Positions 17,695 to 27,297 of a DNA stretch of 64,000 nt are shown in pieces. The notes beneath the pieces are model-generated. The model worked only from the letters and a program-made list of their open reading frames with translations, did not search any database and was not told where the DNA came from. Made by a program: the position numbers and the translations under genes. The stretch's first letter is position 1. Every line of letters begins with the position of its first letter. The DNA comes from JABMOV01 sp964344305 (GTDB lineage: Bacteria > Fidelibacterota > Marinisomatia > Marinisomatales > JABMOV01), in the NCBI GenBank assembly GCA_964344305.1, contig CAYFMT010000014.1, positions 1-64,000 of the forward strand, read 5' to 3'.

Positions 17695-18567
17695 ATGAAA
17701 AATTTCTGGATAATTCTCGTCATGATATCATCTGTGTTTGGTGGAAAAATAAAGGTTGTAACCTCCACAACAGACCTTGCAGACATCGTGTCGCAAATTG
17801 GTGGAGACAGGGTTACCGTTTCCAGTATAGCTCGAGGAAACCAGGACCCGCACTATGTAGAGGTTCTGCCATCATACATGATCAAGGTGAAACGTGCCCA
17901 CATCTATTTCATGGTAGGCATGGAGTTGGATCTCTGGGCGGAGCAGATTATCGATGGTTCCCGAAACCGGCATTTGATCATTGTTGACTGTTCCAAAGAT
18001 ATTGAACCCATGGAAGTACCCACAGGCGATGTGGATGCAAGTATGGGTGATATTCATCGATTTGGCAATCCGCATTACTGGCTGGACCCACTGAATGGAA
18101 AGATCATAGCAAAAACCATCAAGGATGCGCTTATTACACAGGATCCAAAGTCTTCTGTAGAGTATGAGCAGCGTTACCAAACCTTCATTGAGTCAATTGA
18201 CAATCTATTAGTGGGGCTAAAAAAGCAATCTGAGGAATTACACGGGAAAAAGGTCATTTTTTATCACAATTCATGGCCATATTTCACGCGTCAGTTTGGA
18301 TTAAAAACCATGGCTTTTGTAGAACCAAAACCAGGGATAACCCCCTCACCCGGTCACCTGGAAAAACTTATCCGCACCATTGAATCTGAGGATGTATTAC
18401 TCATGGGTATTGAATCCTATTTTAGTGAAAATGCCGTGGAATTTCTTGAGGAAAAAACGGGGGTTCCGTATGTTAAGCTTTCACAATCCGTTGGTGCCTT
18501 ATCCGAGGCAGATTCATATCAAAACCTGTTTCGAGTCAACCTCAATGCATTGATGTCAAATCTGTGA
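17695..18567 (+). CDS. znuA: Zinc/manganese ABC transporter substrate-binding protein
   Basis: A 290-residue cluster A-I metal-binding protein with a short signal peptide (about 1-16). Candidate metal ligands are His in QDPHYVE (~53), His in NPHYWLD (~125), His in FYHNSWPYF (~194) and an acidic residue in the C-terminal lobe, matching ZnuA/TroA-type proteins. The His-rich loop of classic ZnuA is missing; the neighbouring outer-membrane protein carries His-rich loops instead. A strong ribosome binding site (AGGAGG) lies upstream. Zinc versus manganese cannot be settled from sequence alone. Confidence 0.94.
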   Translation: MKNFWIILVMISSVFGGKIKVVTSTTDLADIVSQIGGDRVTVSSIARGNQDPHYVEVLPSYMIKVKRAHIYFMVGMELDLWAEQIIDGSRNRHLIIVDCSKDIEPMEVPTGDVDASMGDIHRFGNPHYWLDPLNGKIIAKTIKDALITQDPKSSVEYEQRYQTFIESIDNLLVGLKKQSEELHGKKVIFYHNSWPYFTRQFGLKTMAFVEPKPGITPSPGHLEKLIRTIESEDVLLMGIESYFSENAVEFLEEKTGVPYVKLSQSVGALSEADSYQNLFRVNLNALMSNL

Positions 18568-18574
18568 GGATTCT

Positions 18575-19381
18575 ATGGAATATATAGATCTGCTTATCTG
18601 GCCTTTTCTGGCAGCCCTTGTACTTACCGGGATACATGTCTACCTGGGCCTGCATGTGGTAACCCGCGGGGTCATCTTTGTGGATCTGGCACTGGCACAG
18701 GTAGCTGCTCTTGGGACAGCTGTAGGACTTATCCTGGGCTGGGAACATGATGGAATATCCACCTACCTGGTTGCGCTGGGATTTACATTCATGGGTGCCC
18801 TTCTATTTTCCATCACAAGAACAAAACACAACAGGGTCCCACAGGAAGCCATCATTGGAATAACCTATGTAGTTGCTGCTGCTGTTATGATTCTGCTGTT
18901 CAGTAAATCTCCTGAAGGTGGAGAACATTTAAATCACCTTTTGGTTGGATCCATACTGTTTGTGACACCAAAACTGGTTGGATATACATTCTTCCTCTAT
19001 GCAGCAATTGGCATTTTTCACTGGGTGAACCGAAAAGCGTTTTTGTCGGTGAGCGCCGGACAACATTCTGAACGATATAATACCAGGTTTTGGGATTTCC
19101 TGTTTTACCTCACATTTGGTTTTGTCGTCACCAGTTCTGTTAAAATAGCAGGTGTTCTACTTGTGTTTTCATTCCTCATCATCCCCGCTGTTGCAGCATT
19201 ACTCTTTGTAGATGGTGTAAAGAATCGATTGTTTTTTGGTTGGGGATTTGGTGTGATAGGCAGTTTGTTGGGCATGGCAGCATCTCTCCTGTTGGATATA
19301 CCTACTGGAGCGGCAATCGTAGCCACTTTTGGTTTTCTACTGGCTGGTTCCTCCATGTTTAAGTTATTGAGGAAAACCTGA
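18575..19381 (+). CDS. znuB: Zinc/manganese ABC transporter permease
   Basis: 268 residues of ABC-3 family membrane permease with about eight hydrophobic helices. Family features include the N-terminal GIHVYLGLHVVTRGVIFVDL segment and the VKIAGVLLVFSFLIIPA motif near residue 190. It starts 8 nt after znuA with GAGGA as ribosome binding site, so the two are co-transcribed. No ZnuC-type ATPase is encoded in this operon. The next gene does encode an ABC ATPase, but it is separated by a perfect 13-bp hairpin and pairs better with fetB. Confidence 0.95.
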   Translation: MEYIDLLIWPFLAALVLTGIHVYLGLHVVTRGVIFVDLALAQVAALGTAVGLILGWEHDGISTYLVALGFTFMGALLFSITRTKHNRVPQEAIIGITYVVAAAVMILLFSKSPEGGEHLNHLLVGSILFVTPKLVGYTFFLYAAIGIFHWVNRKAFLSVSAGQHSERYNTRFWDFLFYLTFGFVVTSSVKIAGVLLVFSFLIIPAVAALLFVDGVKNRLFFGWGFGVIGSLLGMAASLLLDIPTGAAIVATFGFLLAGSSMFKLLRKT

Positions 19382-19388
19382 CTTATTG

Positions 19389-19418
19389 GACCCTGTGATT
19401 TCAATAAATCACAGGGTC
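19389..19418 (+). terminator. Perfect 13-bp hairpin after znuB
   Basis: GACCCTGTGATTT (19389-19401) pairs perfectly with AAATCACAGGGTC (19406-19418) around a CAAT loop. The U-tract after it is weak (TTAT), so termination may be partial. It separates znuAB from the downstream ABC ATPase/permease pair. Confidence 0.6.
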
Positions 19419-19456
19419 TTATCCTGTGTACCTGATTCATATTCCGCTGAATTGGA

Positions 19457-20206
19457 ATGACGCTTAATTTCCACCGCCCTATGAATCAGCCTCATACACC
19501 TATCCTTCAATGCTCTCAAGTGTCCTATACACCTGGTACAAAACCCATTCTGAACGGCATCAATGTGGAATTCTCATCACAATCCTGGACCGGTGTTCTG
19601 GGTCCAAGTGGATGTGGAAAGTCCACCCTTCTGCGCTGTTTGAATCATCTCATTTCCCCCACAGAGGGAGATATTCTTTTTGACGGAAAACTGCTTGAGA
19701 GATATTCCCCCTCGGACCTACGCAGGAAAATATGTCTCATACAACAAAAGCCATCCATGGTTTATGGGACGGTCGAGGAAAATCTGCAGCTTCAGAATCG
19801 ATGGACCGAATACCGGTTTAGCGAATTAGAGATACTGCAGTCGTTGGATTCTGTCGGGTTGGATAATGATGTTCTAACCCAGGATGCCCGGTCTCTATCC
19901 GGCGGTGAACAACAACGGGTTTCCCTGGCCAGAGGAATTCTGAATGATCCTGATGTATTGCTCCTTGATGAACCCACTTCCAATCTTGATCCCCGTCTTT
20001 CCAGACAGATTCTGGATATGGTAAAAGAGTTGGCTTTGAAAAGACAACTTTCCGTCATTATGGTATCACATGACCATGTTCTATTACAGGAGTATGTTTC
20101 CGATATTGTGGTGATGGAGCATGGTACCATCCTGGAAAGTGGCTCTGTTTCACTCCTGGATCATCCTGCTGACCCTCGCACTCAATCCATGCTCATGAAG
20201 GATTAA
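19457..20206 (+). CDS. fetA: FetA-type ABC transporter ATPase
   Basis: 249 residues; cytoplasmic ABC ATPase with Walker A GPSGCGKST, Q-loop region LIQQKPSM, signature LSGGEQQRVSLARG, Walker B DVLLLDEPTS and switch His in MVSHDH. The gene ends 1 nt before a FetB-like permease, which argues for a YbbL/FetA role in iron export or redox-stress homeostasis. Because znuC is absent just upstream, this ATPase could also energise ZnuB; that is speculation. The ATG at 19457 gives the full frame; an internal ATG at 19481 is possible. Confidence 0.88.
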   Translation: MTLNFHRPMNQPHTPILQCSQVSYTPGTKPILNGINVEFSSQSWTGVLGPSGCGKSTLLRCLNHLISPTEGDILFDGKLLERYSPSDLRRKICLIQQKPSMVYGTVEENLQLQNRWTEYRFSELEILQSLDSVGLDNDVLTQDARSLSGGEQQRVSLARGILNDPDVLLLDEPTSNLDPRLSRQILDMVKELALKRQLSVIMVSHDHVLLQEYVSDIVVMEHGTILESGSVSLLDHPADPRTQSMLMKD

Positions 20207-20207
20207 C

Positions 20208-21017
20208 ATGGACACGTCTTTTTATATCATCACCTGGACCGACGTATTCGTCTCCTTGATCCTTATTTTGATCACATTCATATTGCTGTCCTGGTGGAAA
20301 ATCGGCATAACGAAATCGCTCATCTGGGGCACGGTGCGATCATTCGTTCAGCTTACTATCATGGGATATGTCCTGACGTTCTTCTTCCGCCAGCATCACT
20401 GGACCTTCATGGTGGGATTGCTGATTCTCATGAGCCTGATTGCAAGCTATGAAGGGTATAGGAGGCTAAAAGATCGCCCCATACCATTCTATTTCCTTAT
20501 CCTGTTTGGATCGTTACTCATTACACTCATTATTGTCCTAGGTACAATTCTGCAATTCATCCTGGATGTAAAACCATGGTATTACCCTTACGCCATGATA
20601 CCTATTGCAGGGATGATCATTGGGAATGCCCTCAATTCAACCACCCTTACCATCAACCGGTTTACCGCCGAACTTGAGCACCGGGAGGGTGAAATGGAAA
20701 TGATGCTATCCCTGGGGGCACCAGTACGATTTGTGGTAGAAGGATCCATTCGAGCGGCTATTCGTGCCGCACTCCTGCCTGTGCTTAATTCTATGATGAT
20801 GGTAGGTCTGGTTCAAATCCCTGGTGTCATGACAGGACAGATTCTTGCCGGGATCGATCCCATCATTGCGGTACGTTACCAGATCATGATCATGTACATG
20901 TGGGTAACATCAGCAGCCTTAACGGATATTCTTGTCCTCGCTTTTGTATATCGGGCATTTTTTACCTCTAATGATCAGATAAAATATGATCTCGTTCGTA
21001 AAGGCAATCAGTCATGA
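20208..21017 (+). CDS. fetB: FetB/UPF0014-family iron-export permease
   Basis: 269 residues with about seven hydrophobic helices. It matches FetB (YbbM): the central motif PIAGMIIGNALNSTTLTINR, a segment of the form LSLGAPVRFVVEGSIRAAIR, and the conserved stretch QIPGVMTGQILAGIDPI followed by AVRYQIMIMYM. It is 1 nt after the fetA stop and is surely its membrane partner. E. coli FetAB exports iron under oxidative stress; a similar role here is inferred from the family. Confidence 0.92.
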   Translation: MDTSFYIITWTDVFVSLILILITFILLSWWKIGITKSLIWGTVRSFVQLTIMGYVLTFFFRQHHWTFMVGLLILMSLIASYEGYRRLKDRPIPFYFLILFGSLLITLIIVLGTILQFILDVKPWYYPYAMIPIAGMIIGNALNSTTLTINRFTAELEHREGEMEMMLSLGAPVRFVVEGSIRAAIRAALLPVLNSMMMVGLVQIPGVMTGQILAGIDPIIAVRYQIMIMYMWVTSAALTDILVLAFVYRAFFTSNDQIKYDLVRKGNQS

Positions 21018-21126
21018 GGATCATCTCCATCCAGTATTATGTGTCAACACGAACTATCCTCAAATTGGTGAATCTCACCAACAATAAATTGCACGATGTA
21101 GTTAAGACTCAAGAATAAGATTTTTC

Positions 21127-21155
21127 TTGAGTAATCCATGGATACAACTTAATAT
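21127..21155 (+). promoter_or_regulatory. Sigma70-like promoter of the amylase operon
   Basis: TTGAGT (21127-21132) and TAATAT (21150-21155) are spaced by exactly 17 nt. The -10 box ends 7 nt before the palindromic operator, so a bound regulator would cover the transcription start. The region from the -35 to the start codon is closely similar to that upstream of the second TonB receptor gene (42761-42850). Confidence 0.75.
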
Positions 21156-21162
21156 TTCGTAC

Positions 21163-21186
21163 TAGTAACTCACCGTTGAGTTACTA
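21163..21186. promoter_or_regulatory. Palindromic operator 1 (amylase operon)
   Basis: A perfect 10-bp inverted repeat: TAGTAACTCA, a 4-nt spacer CCGT, then TGAGTTACTA. It is one of four near-identical sites in the window, all ahead of alpha-glucan-related genes. It starts 7 nt after the -10 box and ends 27 nt before the amylase ATG. It probably binds the TrmB-family protein encoded at 41911-42735. Confidence 0.85.
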
Positions 21187-21213
21187 ATCTTAACCATAAC
21201 GATTACTACTGCT

Positions 21214-23073
21214 ATGCTAAACAACATCACACGCGCTTCACTACTCTGTCTGTTCATCTTCAATCTCTCTTCTGCAAAAACACCTGACTGGGCAAAAGAT
21301 GCCGTTTGGTATCAGATCTTTCCTGAGCGGTTTTATAATGGTGACCCAGCAAACGATCCAACGGCTGAAAGCCTGCATGGAACCTGGCCATGGGAAGATC
21401 AATCCTACTGGGATATAACACCATGGACGTCAGACTGGTATACATTCCAACCCTGGGAAATTGAAAATGGACACCCATACAATTACCAGTTTCAATTGAG
21501 ACGTTATGGGGGAGACATCCAGGGTATTATAAACAAGCTGGATTATCTCAAGGACCTGGGCGTCACTGCCATTTATTTAAACCCAGTCTTCGATTCACCA
21601 TCCAGTCATAAATACGGTGCTGCATCCTACCATCATGTGGATCGTCACTTTGGTCCGGATCCGGAAGGCGATGCGGATATCATGAACAGTGAAGATCCCC
21701 TTGATCCAACCACCTGGAAGTGGACGTCTGCAGACAAACTATTTCTTGACCTGGTACATGAAATTCATAATAGGGATATGTACATAATTATAGATGGTGT
21801 GTTTAATCATGCAGGACTCACATTCTGGGCATTTCAGGATGTGATAAAAAATCGTGAGGAAAGCCCCTTTTATTCCCTCTATAACATAGAGGGGTCCAAC
21901 CTTCCGGACAAATCCCATTTGAATGATTTTCAGGATTTGCCGGATTATTACAAGACAGAATCGGATGAACCACTTCGTTACACAGGATATGTCGCAGACC
22001 TTCCTGCATTCAGACAGGATGAAAATGGTCCTGTGGAACCCATCAGAGCTCACTTTCAACACGTCGTCCAACGCTGGATGGATCCCAACAATGATGGAGA
22101 CCCAACTGATGGCATTGATGGGTGGAGACTGGATGTGGCAGAGCGTGTTCAAATGGGATTCTGGGATCTCTTTGGTGACTGGGTTCGAGATATAAATCCT
22201 GATGCCTACATCACGGGAGAAGTCTGGTGGGAGGACTGGTGGAACAACAAACAGTTCAATGCGGCACCCTGGTTTGAGGGTAACCGTTTTGATGCCGTCA
22301 TGAATTATCGTTTTGGTGATGCCATGTACAAATTCTTCAATGATAAAAACCAGGCAATCTCCCCAAGTGAGCTGGATGAACTCCTGGGTCAAATCCGTAC
22401 GGATTATCCACTGGAAAACACCTATGTGCTACAAAACCTGTTAGACAGCCATGATACAGAACGGATCAGTTCCGGAGTTGTGAATCCGGACCGATGGATA
22501 GATCACGGAGCCAATATGCCTTACAATAAGGAATTTGATATTCGTAAACCCAATGAACAAGAGCGACAGGTTCAACAAACCATGGTGGCATTTCAGTTTA
22601 CTTATATTGGTGCACCTTTTATCTATTACGGAACGGAGGCCGGCATGTGGGGATCAGACGACCCCGATTGCAGAAAACCCATGGTTTGGCCGGAGTTTAC
22701 CTATGATGATGAAACCACGCATCCCTGTGACTATGATCCTGAATGTGACTACTCCCGTCCTTTAGATAAAGTAATATTTGACAAGGATCTTCATAATTTT
22801 TACTCATCCATGGGAGCATTGAGACAGTCTTCAAAAGTACTGCGGAGAGGAGATTATCGAACCGTATTTGTAGACGATAAAAATGGATTATTTGCTTTTG
22901 AGCGAGAGCATGGAGATGAAAAAGTCCTGGCAGTATTTAATCAAAGCACAAATCCTGCAAAACTGAACAAAAAAATATTCCCGGGTAAGAAATCTGCTTG
23001 GAAACAATTAATGAGCAATTCTTCCGGCAGGGGAATTGATGGAAAATCGTTCATTATCTATACAGCTAAATAG
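21214..23073 (+). CDS. Secreted GH13 alpha-amylase/neopullulanase-like hydrolase
   Basis: 619 residues with a signal peptide (about 1-21) and the (beta/alpha)8 GH13 catalytic domain. Conserved regions are DGVFNH (region I, about residue 196), DGWRLDVAE with the nucleophile Asp (about 309), the acid/base Glu in ITGEVWWE (about 336), and LLDSHDTE with the transition-state Asp (about 411). It should hydrolyse alpha-1,4-glucans such as starch, glycogen or maltodextrins in the periplasm or at the surface. A C-terminal beta domain is present; no CBM or T9SS tag is seen. It heads an operon with the PPIase gene (overlapping by 35 nt), a TonB receptor, a giant secreted protein and a PorV-like barrel, behind operator 1. 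Confidence 0.96.
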   Translation: MLNNITRASLLCLFIFNLSSAKTPDWAKDAVWYQIFPERFYNGDPANDPTAESLHGTWPWEDQSYWDITPWTSDWYTFQPWEIENGHPYNYQFQLRRYGGDIQGIINKLDYLKDLGVTAIYLNPVFDSPSSHKYGAASYHHVDRHFGPDPEGDADIMNSEDPLDPTTWKWTSADKLFLDLVHEIHNRDMYIIIDGVFNHAGLTFWAFQDVIKNREESPFYSLYNIEGSNLPDKSHLNDFQDLPDYYKTESDEPLRYTGYVADLPAFRQDENGPVEPIRAHFQHVVQRWMDPNNDGDPTDGIDGWRLDVAERVQMGFWDLFGDWVRDINPDAYITGEVWWEDWWNNKQFNAAPWFEGNRFDAVMNYRFGDAMYKFFNDKNQAISPSELDELLGQIRTDYPLENTYVLQNLLDSHDTERISSGVVNPDRWIDHGANMPYNKEFDIRKPNEQERQVQQTMVAFQFTYIGAPFIYYGTEAGMWGSDDPDCRKPMVWPEFTYDDETTHPCDYDPECDYSRPLDKVIFDKDLHNFYSSMGALRQSSKVLRRGDYRTVFVDDKNGLFAFEREHGDEKVLAVFNQSTNPAKLNKKIFPGKKSAWKQLMSNSSGRGIDGKSFIIYTAK

Positions 23074-24334
23074 AGCAATATCCATTGTTGCCGTTGTAAT
23101 AATGTGGTCATGTTCGACCTCTGATTCACCCGGATTTGCAACAGTAGACCATGTAACCATCACGTCTGACACATTCGAGGATCGTTATACAGATTTCCTG
23201 AACCTCACCCACGTCACAGACAATCTTCATTATCGATATATTTTCCTTAACTCACTTATTGATGAGCAGGTGTTGCTTCAATATGCAGATGATTCTGGCT
23301 TCTGGGGACATCGGGAGCATCGTGAAGAATTGGATAAAATTCGGGATCAGCTCCTACTCAACACCCTGTTTGAATCAGAAATCGAACCACTCATTGCACC
23401 GCCGGATTCTGTACTGAGGACCCTGTATACCTGGAGCAAAACATCCTTGCATGTACAGCATCTTTTCTCCAGAACCCGTGATGGCATAGAATCTATTTGG
23501 GATCGTCTTGAAAATGGCGAAAAATGGGATGACATCGCAATGGATACCTTTCAAGATTCGGTATTAAAAAACACCGGTGGTAATCTTGGATTTGTTCAAC
23601 TTGGCGATCTTGACCCCGCTTTTGAAAACCAGGCATACACTCTCAGTGATGGTGAAATATCCAAACCTGTACAGACGGAATATGGGTATAGCATTATTCG
23701 TGTCATTGAGCGAGAAACGGACCCGTTTTTCATTGAATCAGAATACCAGCAGGAAAAGGGACGATTGTCTTTACTCAGGTACAATTACTTTAAAAAAGAA
23801 TGGGTGAAATCCTATACGGATGATGCCGTTGATGCATTGAATCTCTCCATTGATTTTGAGGGTATACGGCAGCTTGAACAAGCATGGAACAATCGGGATA
23901 ATCGGAGCCCAGAATCCCCTGTCACGGGGGGCGACATTTCCTGTATATTTATCGGTCTTCATGACAGGGAAATCTCCCTGGCGGAGTGCATGGATTTGCT
24001 CATGAAATTACCAGATATACAACAACATCGGCTTCAATCTGAAGCCCATATAGGAGATGCTCTAAAAGGTATTTTCGTCCAAAAATATTTATTGTCCAGG
24101 GCAGATGAAATGAACCTGTGGGACACCAACAACTTGCAGCCCGTTTTTGACCTCGCGAAAACCAACTATGCAGTTAAATCCATTGTGAAATCAATTCAGT
24201 CTCCATTCGACCGGGAAGATTTCACCGGACAAAAAAACCGCTTCGCTACATTTCGCGATAGTCTCAGAAACCAATCCCACATTTACATAGACAGCATCGC
24301 CCTGAAACAGTTTGTCATGGAACAACCAACTTAA
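23039..24334 (+). CDS. Parvulin-type peptidyl-prolyl isomerase lipoprotein
   Basis: 431 residues. The N-terminus resembles a lipoprotein signal (VVIMWSCSTSD), then a SurA-like helical region and a rotamase/parvulin domain at about 125-225 (LHVQHLFSRTRDG, GGNLGFVQLGDLDPAFENQAYTL and VQTEYGYSIIRVIER). It probably chaperones outer-membrane or exported proteins. The ATG at 23039 lies behind AGGGGA and overlaps the end of the amylase gene by 35 nt, implying coupled translation. Its place between the amylase and a TonB receptor suggests a dedicated folding factor for the operon's surface proteins; that is inference. Confidence 0.88.
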   Translation: MENRSLSIQLNRAISIVAVVIMWSCSTSDSPGFATVDHVTITSDTFEDRYTDFLNLTHVTDNLHYRYIFLNSLIDEQVLLQYADDSGFWGHREHREELDKIRDQLLLNTLFESEIEPLIAPPDSVLRTLYTWSKTSLHVQHLFSRTRDGIESIWDRLENGEKWDDIAMDTFQDSVLKNTGGNLGFVQLGDLDPAFENQAYTLSDGEISKPVQTEYGYSIIRVIERETDPFFIESEYQQEKGRLSLLRYNYFKKEWVKSYTDDAVDALNLSIDFEGIRQLEQAWNNRDNRSPESPVTGGDISCIFIGLHDREISLAECMDLLMKLPDIQQHRLQSEAHIGDALKGIFVQKYLLSRADEMNLWDTNNLQPVFDLAKTNYAVKSIVKSIQSPFDREDFTGQKNRFATFRDSLRNQSHIYIDSIALKQFVMEQPT

Positions 24335-24350
24335 ACCAACAGGAAAAGGT

Positions 24351-27296
24351 ATGAGATACATTACCCTGACTTGTCTTTCTATCATGGGAATTCTCCTTGG
24401 AGGTACCACAGGAAAACTCACCGGAATCGTTTCTGACGCACAGTCAGGTGATCCATTACCCGGATGTAATATCATTATACTGGGGACAGAATATGGAACA
24501 GCCACCGATATCAATGGAGAGTTTTTTATTCTCAATATTCCTCCGGGTATCTATGATGTGAAAGCGTTGATGATCGGTTATGCCGCACAAACTCATACAG
24601 ATGTGCGCATCAATGTTGACCTCACAACCCGCACAAATTTCTCCATGTCCGTAGAAGCCCTTGAGGGTCAGGAAGTAACCGTGATGGCAGAGCGAAAAGC
24701 CATTCAAATGGATTTGACGTCATCGGAGGCACGCGTGTCCTCGGAAGAATTGGAAGCCATGCCAGTCAATGAAATCTGGGATGTGATCAACATTCAAAGC
24801 GGTGTCACAAAGGATGCCGGTGGCGGTATCCATATCCGTGGCGGTAGAAGCCGTGAAGTCGCCTACTGGGTGGATGGTGTTTCTGTCACCGATTCCTATG
24901 ATGGTGGTTTGTCCGTGGCAGTGGATAATAATTCTATTCAAGAATTACAGGTCATCAGTGGCACATTCAATGCGGAATACGGACAGGCAATGAGCGGCAT
25001 TATCAACCTCGTTACCAAAGATGGTGGCAGTGACTATGAGGGGTATTTCTCTTCCTATACAGCAAAGTATTATACTGATGATGATCTTTATAAAGGTGTC
25101 AGCAATTTCAGGTGGAGTGATGACCGGAATATTGAAGGAAGTTTAAGTGGACCAGTTCCATTTTTCGGGAAAAAACTGAGTTTTTACACCTTTGTACGGC
25201 TTAACAATTCCAACGGGTACCTTTATGGGAAAAAAATTCTGACCCCATGGAGCCTGGATTTACTCGTTCCCATAGATGAATACGGTTTTCCTGATCTGGA
25301 TGAGGCCGAATCTGTCCCCATGAACTGGCGTGATAAAATCAACACCAATTCCAAATTAACATTCAATCTCACCAACACCATGAAGCTTCGGTATAGCATC
25401 ATTACCAGCTCAGAAGAATACCAGGATTATAATCATAATGCTCAATTTCAGCCTTACGGTGAATTAAAACGATTCAATAAAGGATTGAACCAAAAACTTG
25501 GGTTTACCCATTCCCTGTCATCAAAAACATTTTATACCCTTGATATATCCCAGTTTTCCAAGGAATACAAACATTATGCATTTGAGGATCCTTTCGATGA
25601 GAGATATATCGACCCATACTATTTCTTCCATCAGGCTATTGTACTGGGTCCCTCAACATTCAAACTCTGGGGTGTGGATATGGGCAGGTTCACTCGTAAA
25701 ACCGTTACGAATGTGGCCAAGTTTGATTTCACCAGTCAGCTCAATTCCATTCACCAACTCAAATTCGGTCTGGAATATCGACAGCACGATCTCTCCCTGG
25801 ATGGATACAGCATTAATGATGGTTCTCTCACAGATACGGTATTTACAAGCCGTATTCCCGGTTATTTTGAAATAGAGAAAGACAATGCCAGTAAATGGAC
25901 AGTCTATGATCCGGTGGATTCAAATTACCTGGGTTGGGACTGGAACAATACCACTGGGTCATCCGGATATACCTTCAATACGGAATCCGATGCACGTGAT
26001 TTCGTCGACTACTATAATAAATATGTCACTTTTGGCCGTGGCCATTATAATGAAACACCAAATGAGTTTTCTGCCTACATCCAGGATAAAGTGGAATTTG
26101 AAAGTGTCATTATCAACATGGGTGTGAGATACGATCGCTTTGATGCCAACGGTGTCTACCCAACCAACCCGGCAGAACCCTATATGGGAAACCCCAGGAA
26201 TTCTGCGTTGGATTCCCTCTCTTTAGATGAGCGAAAAGACCTGGATTGGACAGATTATGCCATTTACTACGAAGGGTTGTTACCTGATTCCGGTGTCTCG
26301 CTTATTGGAGCCAAAGGCTGGTGGACTGACACCAGCGTGAAGCAGCAGTTAAGTCCGCGTTTTGGTGTGGCTTATCCCATTACCGATAAAGGGGTCATCC
26401 ATTTTTCGTTTGGTCACTTTTTCCAGATTCCATCCTTTGAAGACCTGTATAAAGATCCTGGTTTTAAAATAGCTGAAGAGAGCGGAAAGTTTGGTGTGTT
26501 TGGAAATCCGGACCTTGAACCGCAAAAAACCGTGATGTATGAACTGGGACTTCAACAGGAACTGGTGAATGGTATCACCATGGATATTACAGGGTATTAC
26601 AGGGATGTGAGAGAGTGGGTTTCCACCGGTATTCCTGTAGACATGGGTGGCGGTGCTTCCTATTTCACCTATGTAAATAAAGATTATTCTAATGTGCGTG
26701 GTTTGACACTGAACCTGGAAAGGAGATTTTCCAGGGGATTTGGTTTTAACGTGAATTACACCTTCCAGATTGCGGAAGGGTCCAACTCAAACCCCGATGA
26801 GGAGTTCGGTGCCATTCAGGATAATAAGGAACCGGTCCGGGCCATTCTACCTTTGGACTGGGATCAAACCCATACAATGAATGGTACTTTCTTTGTGGGT
26901 GGCCGGGATTGGTCACTCAGTTTCATCGGCCAACTCGGTAGTGGATATCCCTACACCCCAACCCAGAATGTTGCTACCACACAGGGCATAAGCGTCTCCA
27001 CTGACCTCCCTCGTAACAGCAGGAGAAAACCTCTCACTTATAACCTGGATATGAACTTCCTTTATTCACTACCCATACCTTATGTGGAAAGTCAGCTTTT
27101 TGTAAAAATGTTTAATGTACTTGATCAGCGGAATCAATTGACGGTTTTCTCTGATACAGGTGTGGCAGATGAAACATACGATATTCAGGGAACAGACGAT
27201 GGAAGTCGACCCAACTCTGTGAATGATTTTTATATCCACTCCGAATGGTACAGCGCTCCACGGCATGTGCAAATCGGAATAAAATTCAATTTCTAG
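24351..27296 (+). CDS. TonB-dependent receptor with carboxypeptidase-regulatory-like domain (module A)
   Basis: 981 residues. A signal peptide is followed by a CarboxypepD_reg-like beta-sandwich (about 20-100, GKLTGIVSDAQSGDPLPGCN), the plug domain (about 115-225, with GGIHIRGGRSREVAYWVDGV and FNAEYGQAMSGIINLVTKDG) and a 22-strand barrel ending ...QIGIKFNF. The architecture is SusC-like, yet no SusD gene follows; instead there is a 1371-residue secreted protein and a PorV-like barrel. The ATG at 24351 has an excellent AGGAAAAGG ribosome binding site. A near paralogue is encoded at 42984. The inferred substrate is an alpha-glucan oligosaccharide, from the operon context. Confidence 0.95.
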   Translation: MRYITLTCLSIMGILLGGTTGKLTGIVSDAQSGDPLPGCNIIILGTEYGTATDINGEFFILNIPPGIYDVKALMIGYAAQTHTDVRINVDLTTRTNFSMSVEALEGQEVTVMAERKAIQMDLTSSEARVSSEELEAMPVNEIWDVINIQSGVTKDAGGGIHIRGGRSREVAYWVDGVSVTDSYDGGLSVAVDNNSIQELQVISGTFNAEYGQAMSGIINLVTKDGGSDYEGYFSSYTAKYYTDDDLYKGVSNFRWSDDRNIEGSLSGPVPFFGKKLSFYTFVRLNNSNGYLYGKKILTPWSLDLLVPIDEYGFPDLDEAESVPMNWRDKINTNSKLTFNLTNTMKLRYSIITSSEEYQDYNHNAQFQPYGELKRFNKGLNQKLGFTHSLSSKTFYTLDISQFSKEYKHYAFEDPFDERYIDPYYFFHQAIVLGPSTFKLWGVDMGRFTRKTVTNVAKFDFTSQLNSIHQLKFGLEYRQHDLSLDGYSINDGSLTDTVFTSRIPGYFEIEKDNASKWTVYDPVDSNYLGWDWNNTTGSSGYTFNTESDARDFVDYYNKYVTFGRGHYNETPNEFSAYIQDKVEFESVIINMGVRYDRFDANGVYPTNPAEPYMGNPRNSALDSLSLDERKDLDWTDYAIYYEGLLPDSGVSLIGAKGWWTDTSVKQQLSPRFGVAYPITDKGVIHFSFGHFFQIPSFEDLYKDPGFKIAEESGKFGVFGNPDLEPQKTVMYELGLQQELVNGITMDITGYYRDVREWVSTGIPVDMGGGASYFTYVNKDYSNVRGLTLNLERRFSRGFGFNVNYTFQIAEGSNSNPDEEFGAIQDNKEPVRAILPLDWDQTHTMNGTFFVGGRDWSLSFIGQLGSGYPYTPTQNVATTQGISVSTDLPRNSRRKPLTYNLDMNFLYSLPIPYVESQLFVKMFNVLDQRNQLTVFSDTGVADETYDIQGTDDGSRPNSVNDFYIHSEWYSAPRHVQIGIKFNF

Positions 27297-27297
27297 G

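Noticed and set aside
21107..21132. ACTCAAGAA / TTCTTGAGT inverted repeat as terminator of fetB
   Set aside because: No T-run follows and its right arm contains the -35 box of the amylase promoter; left unassigned.
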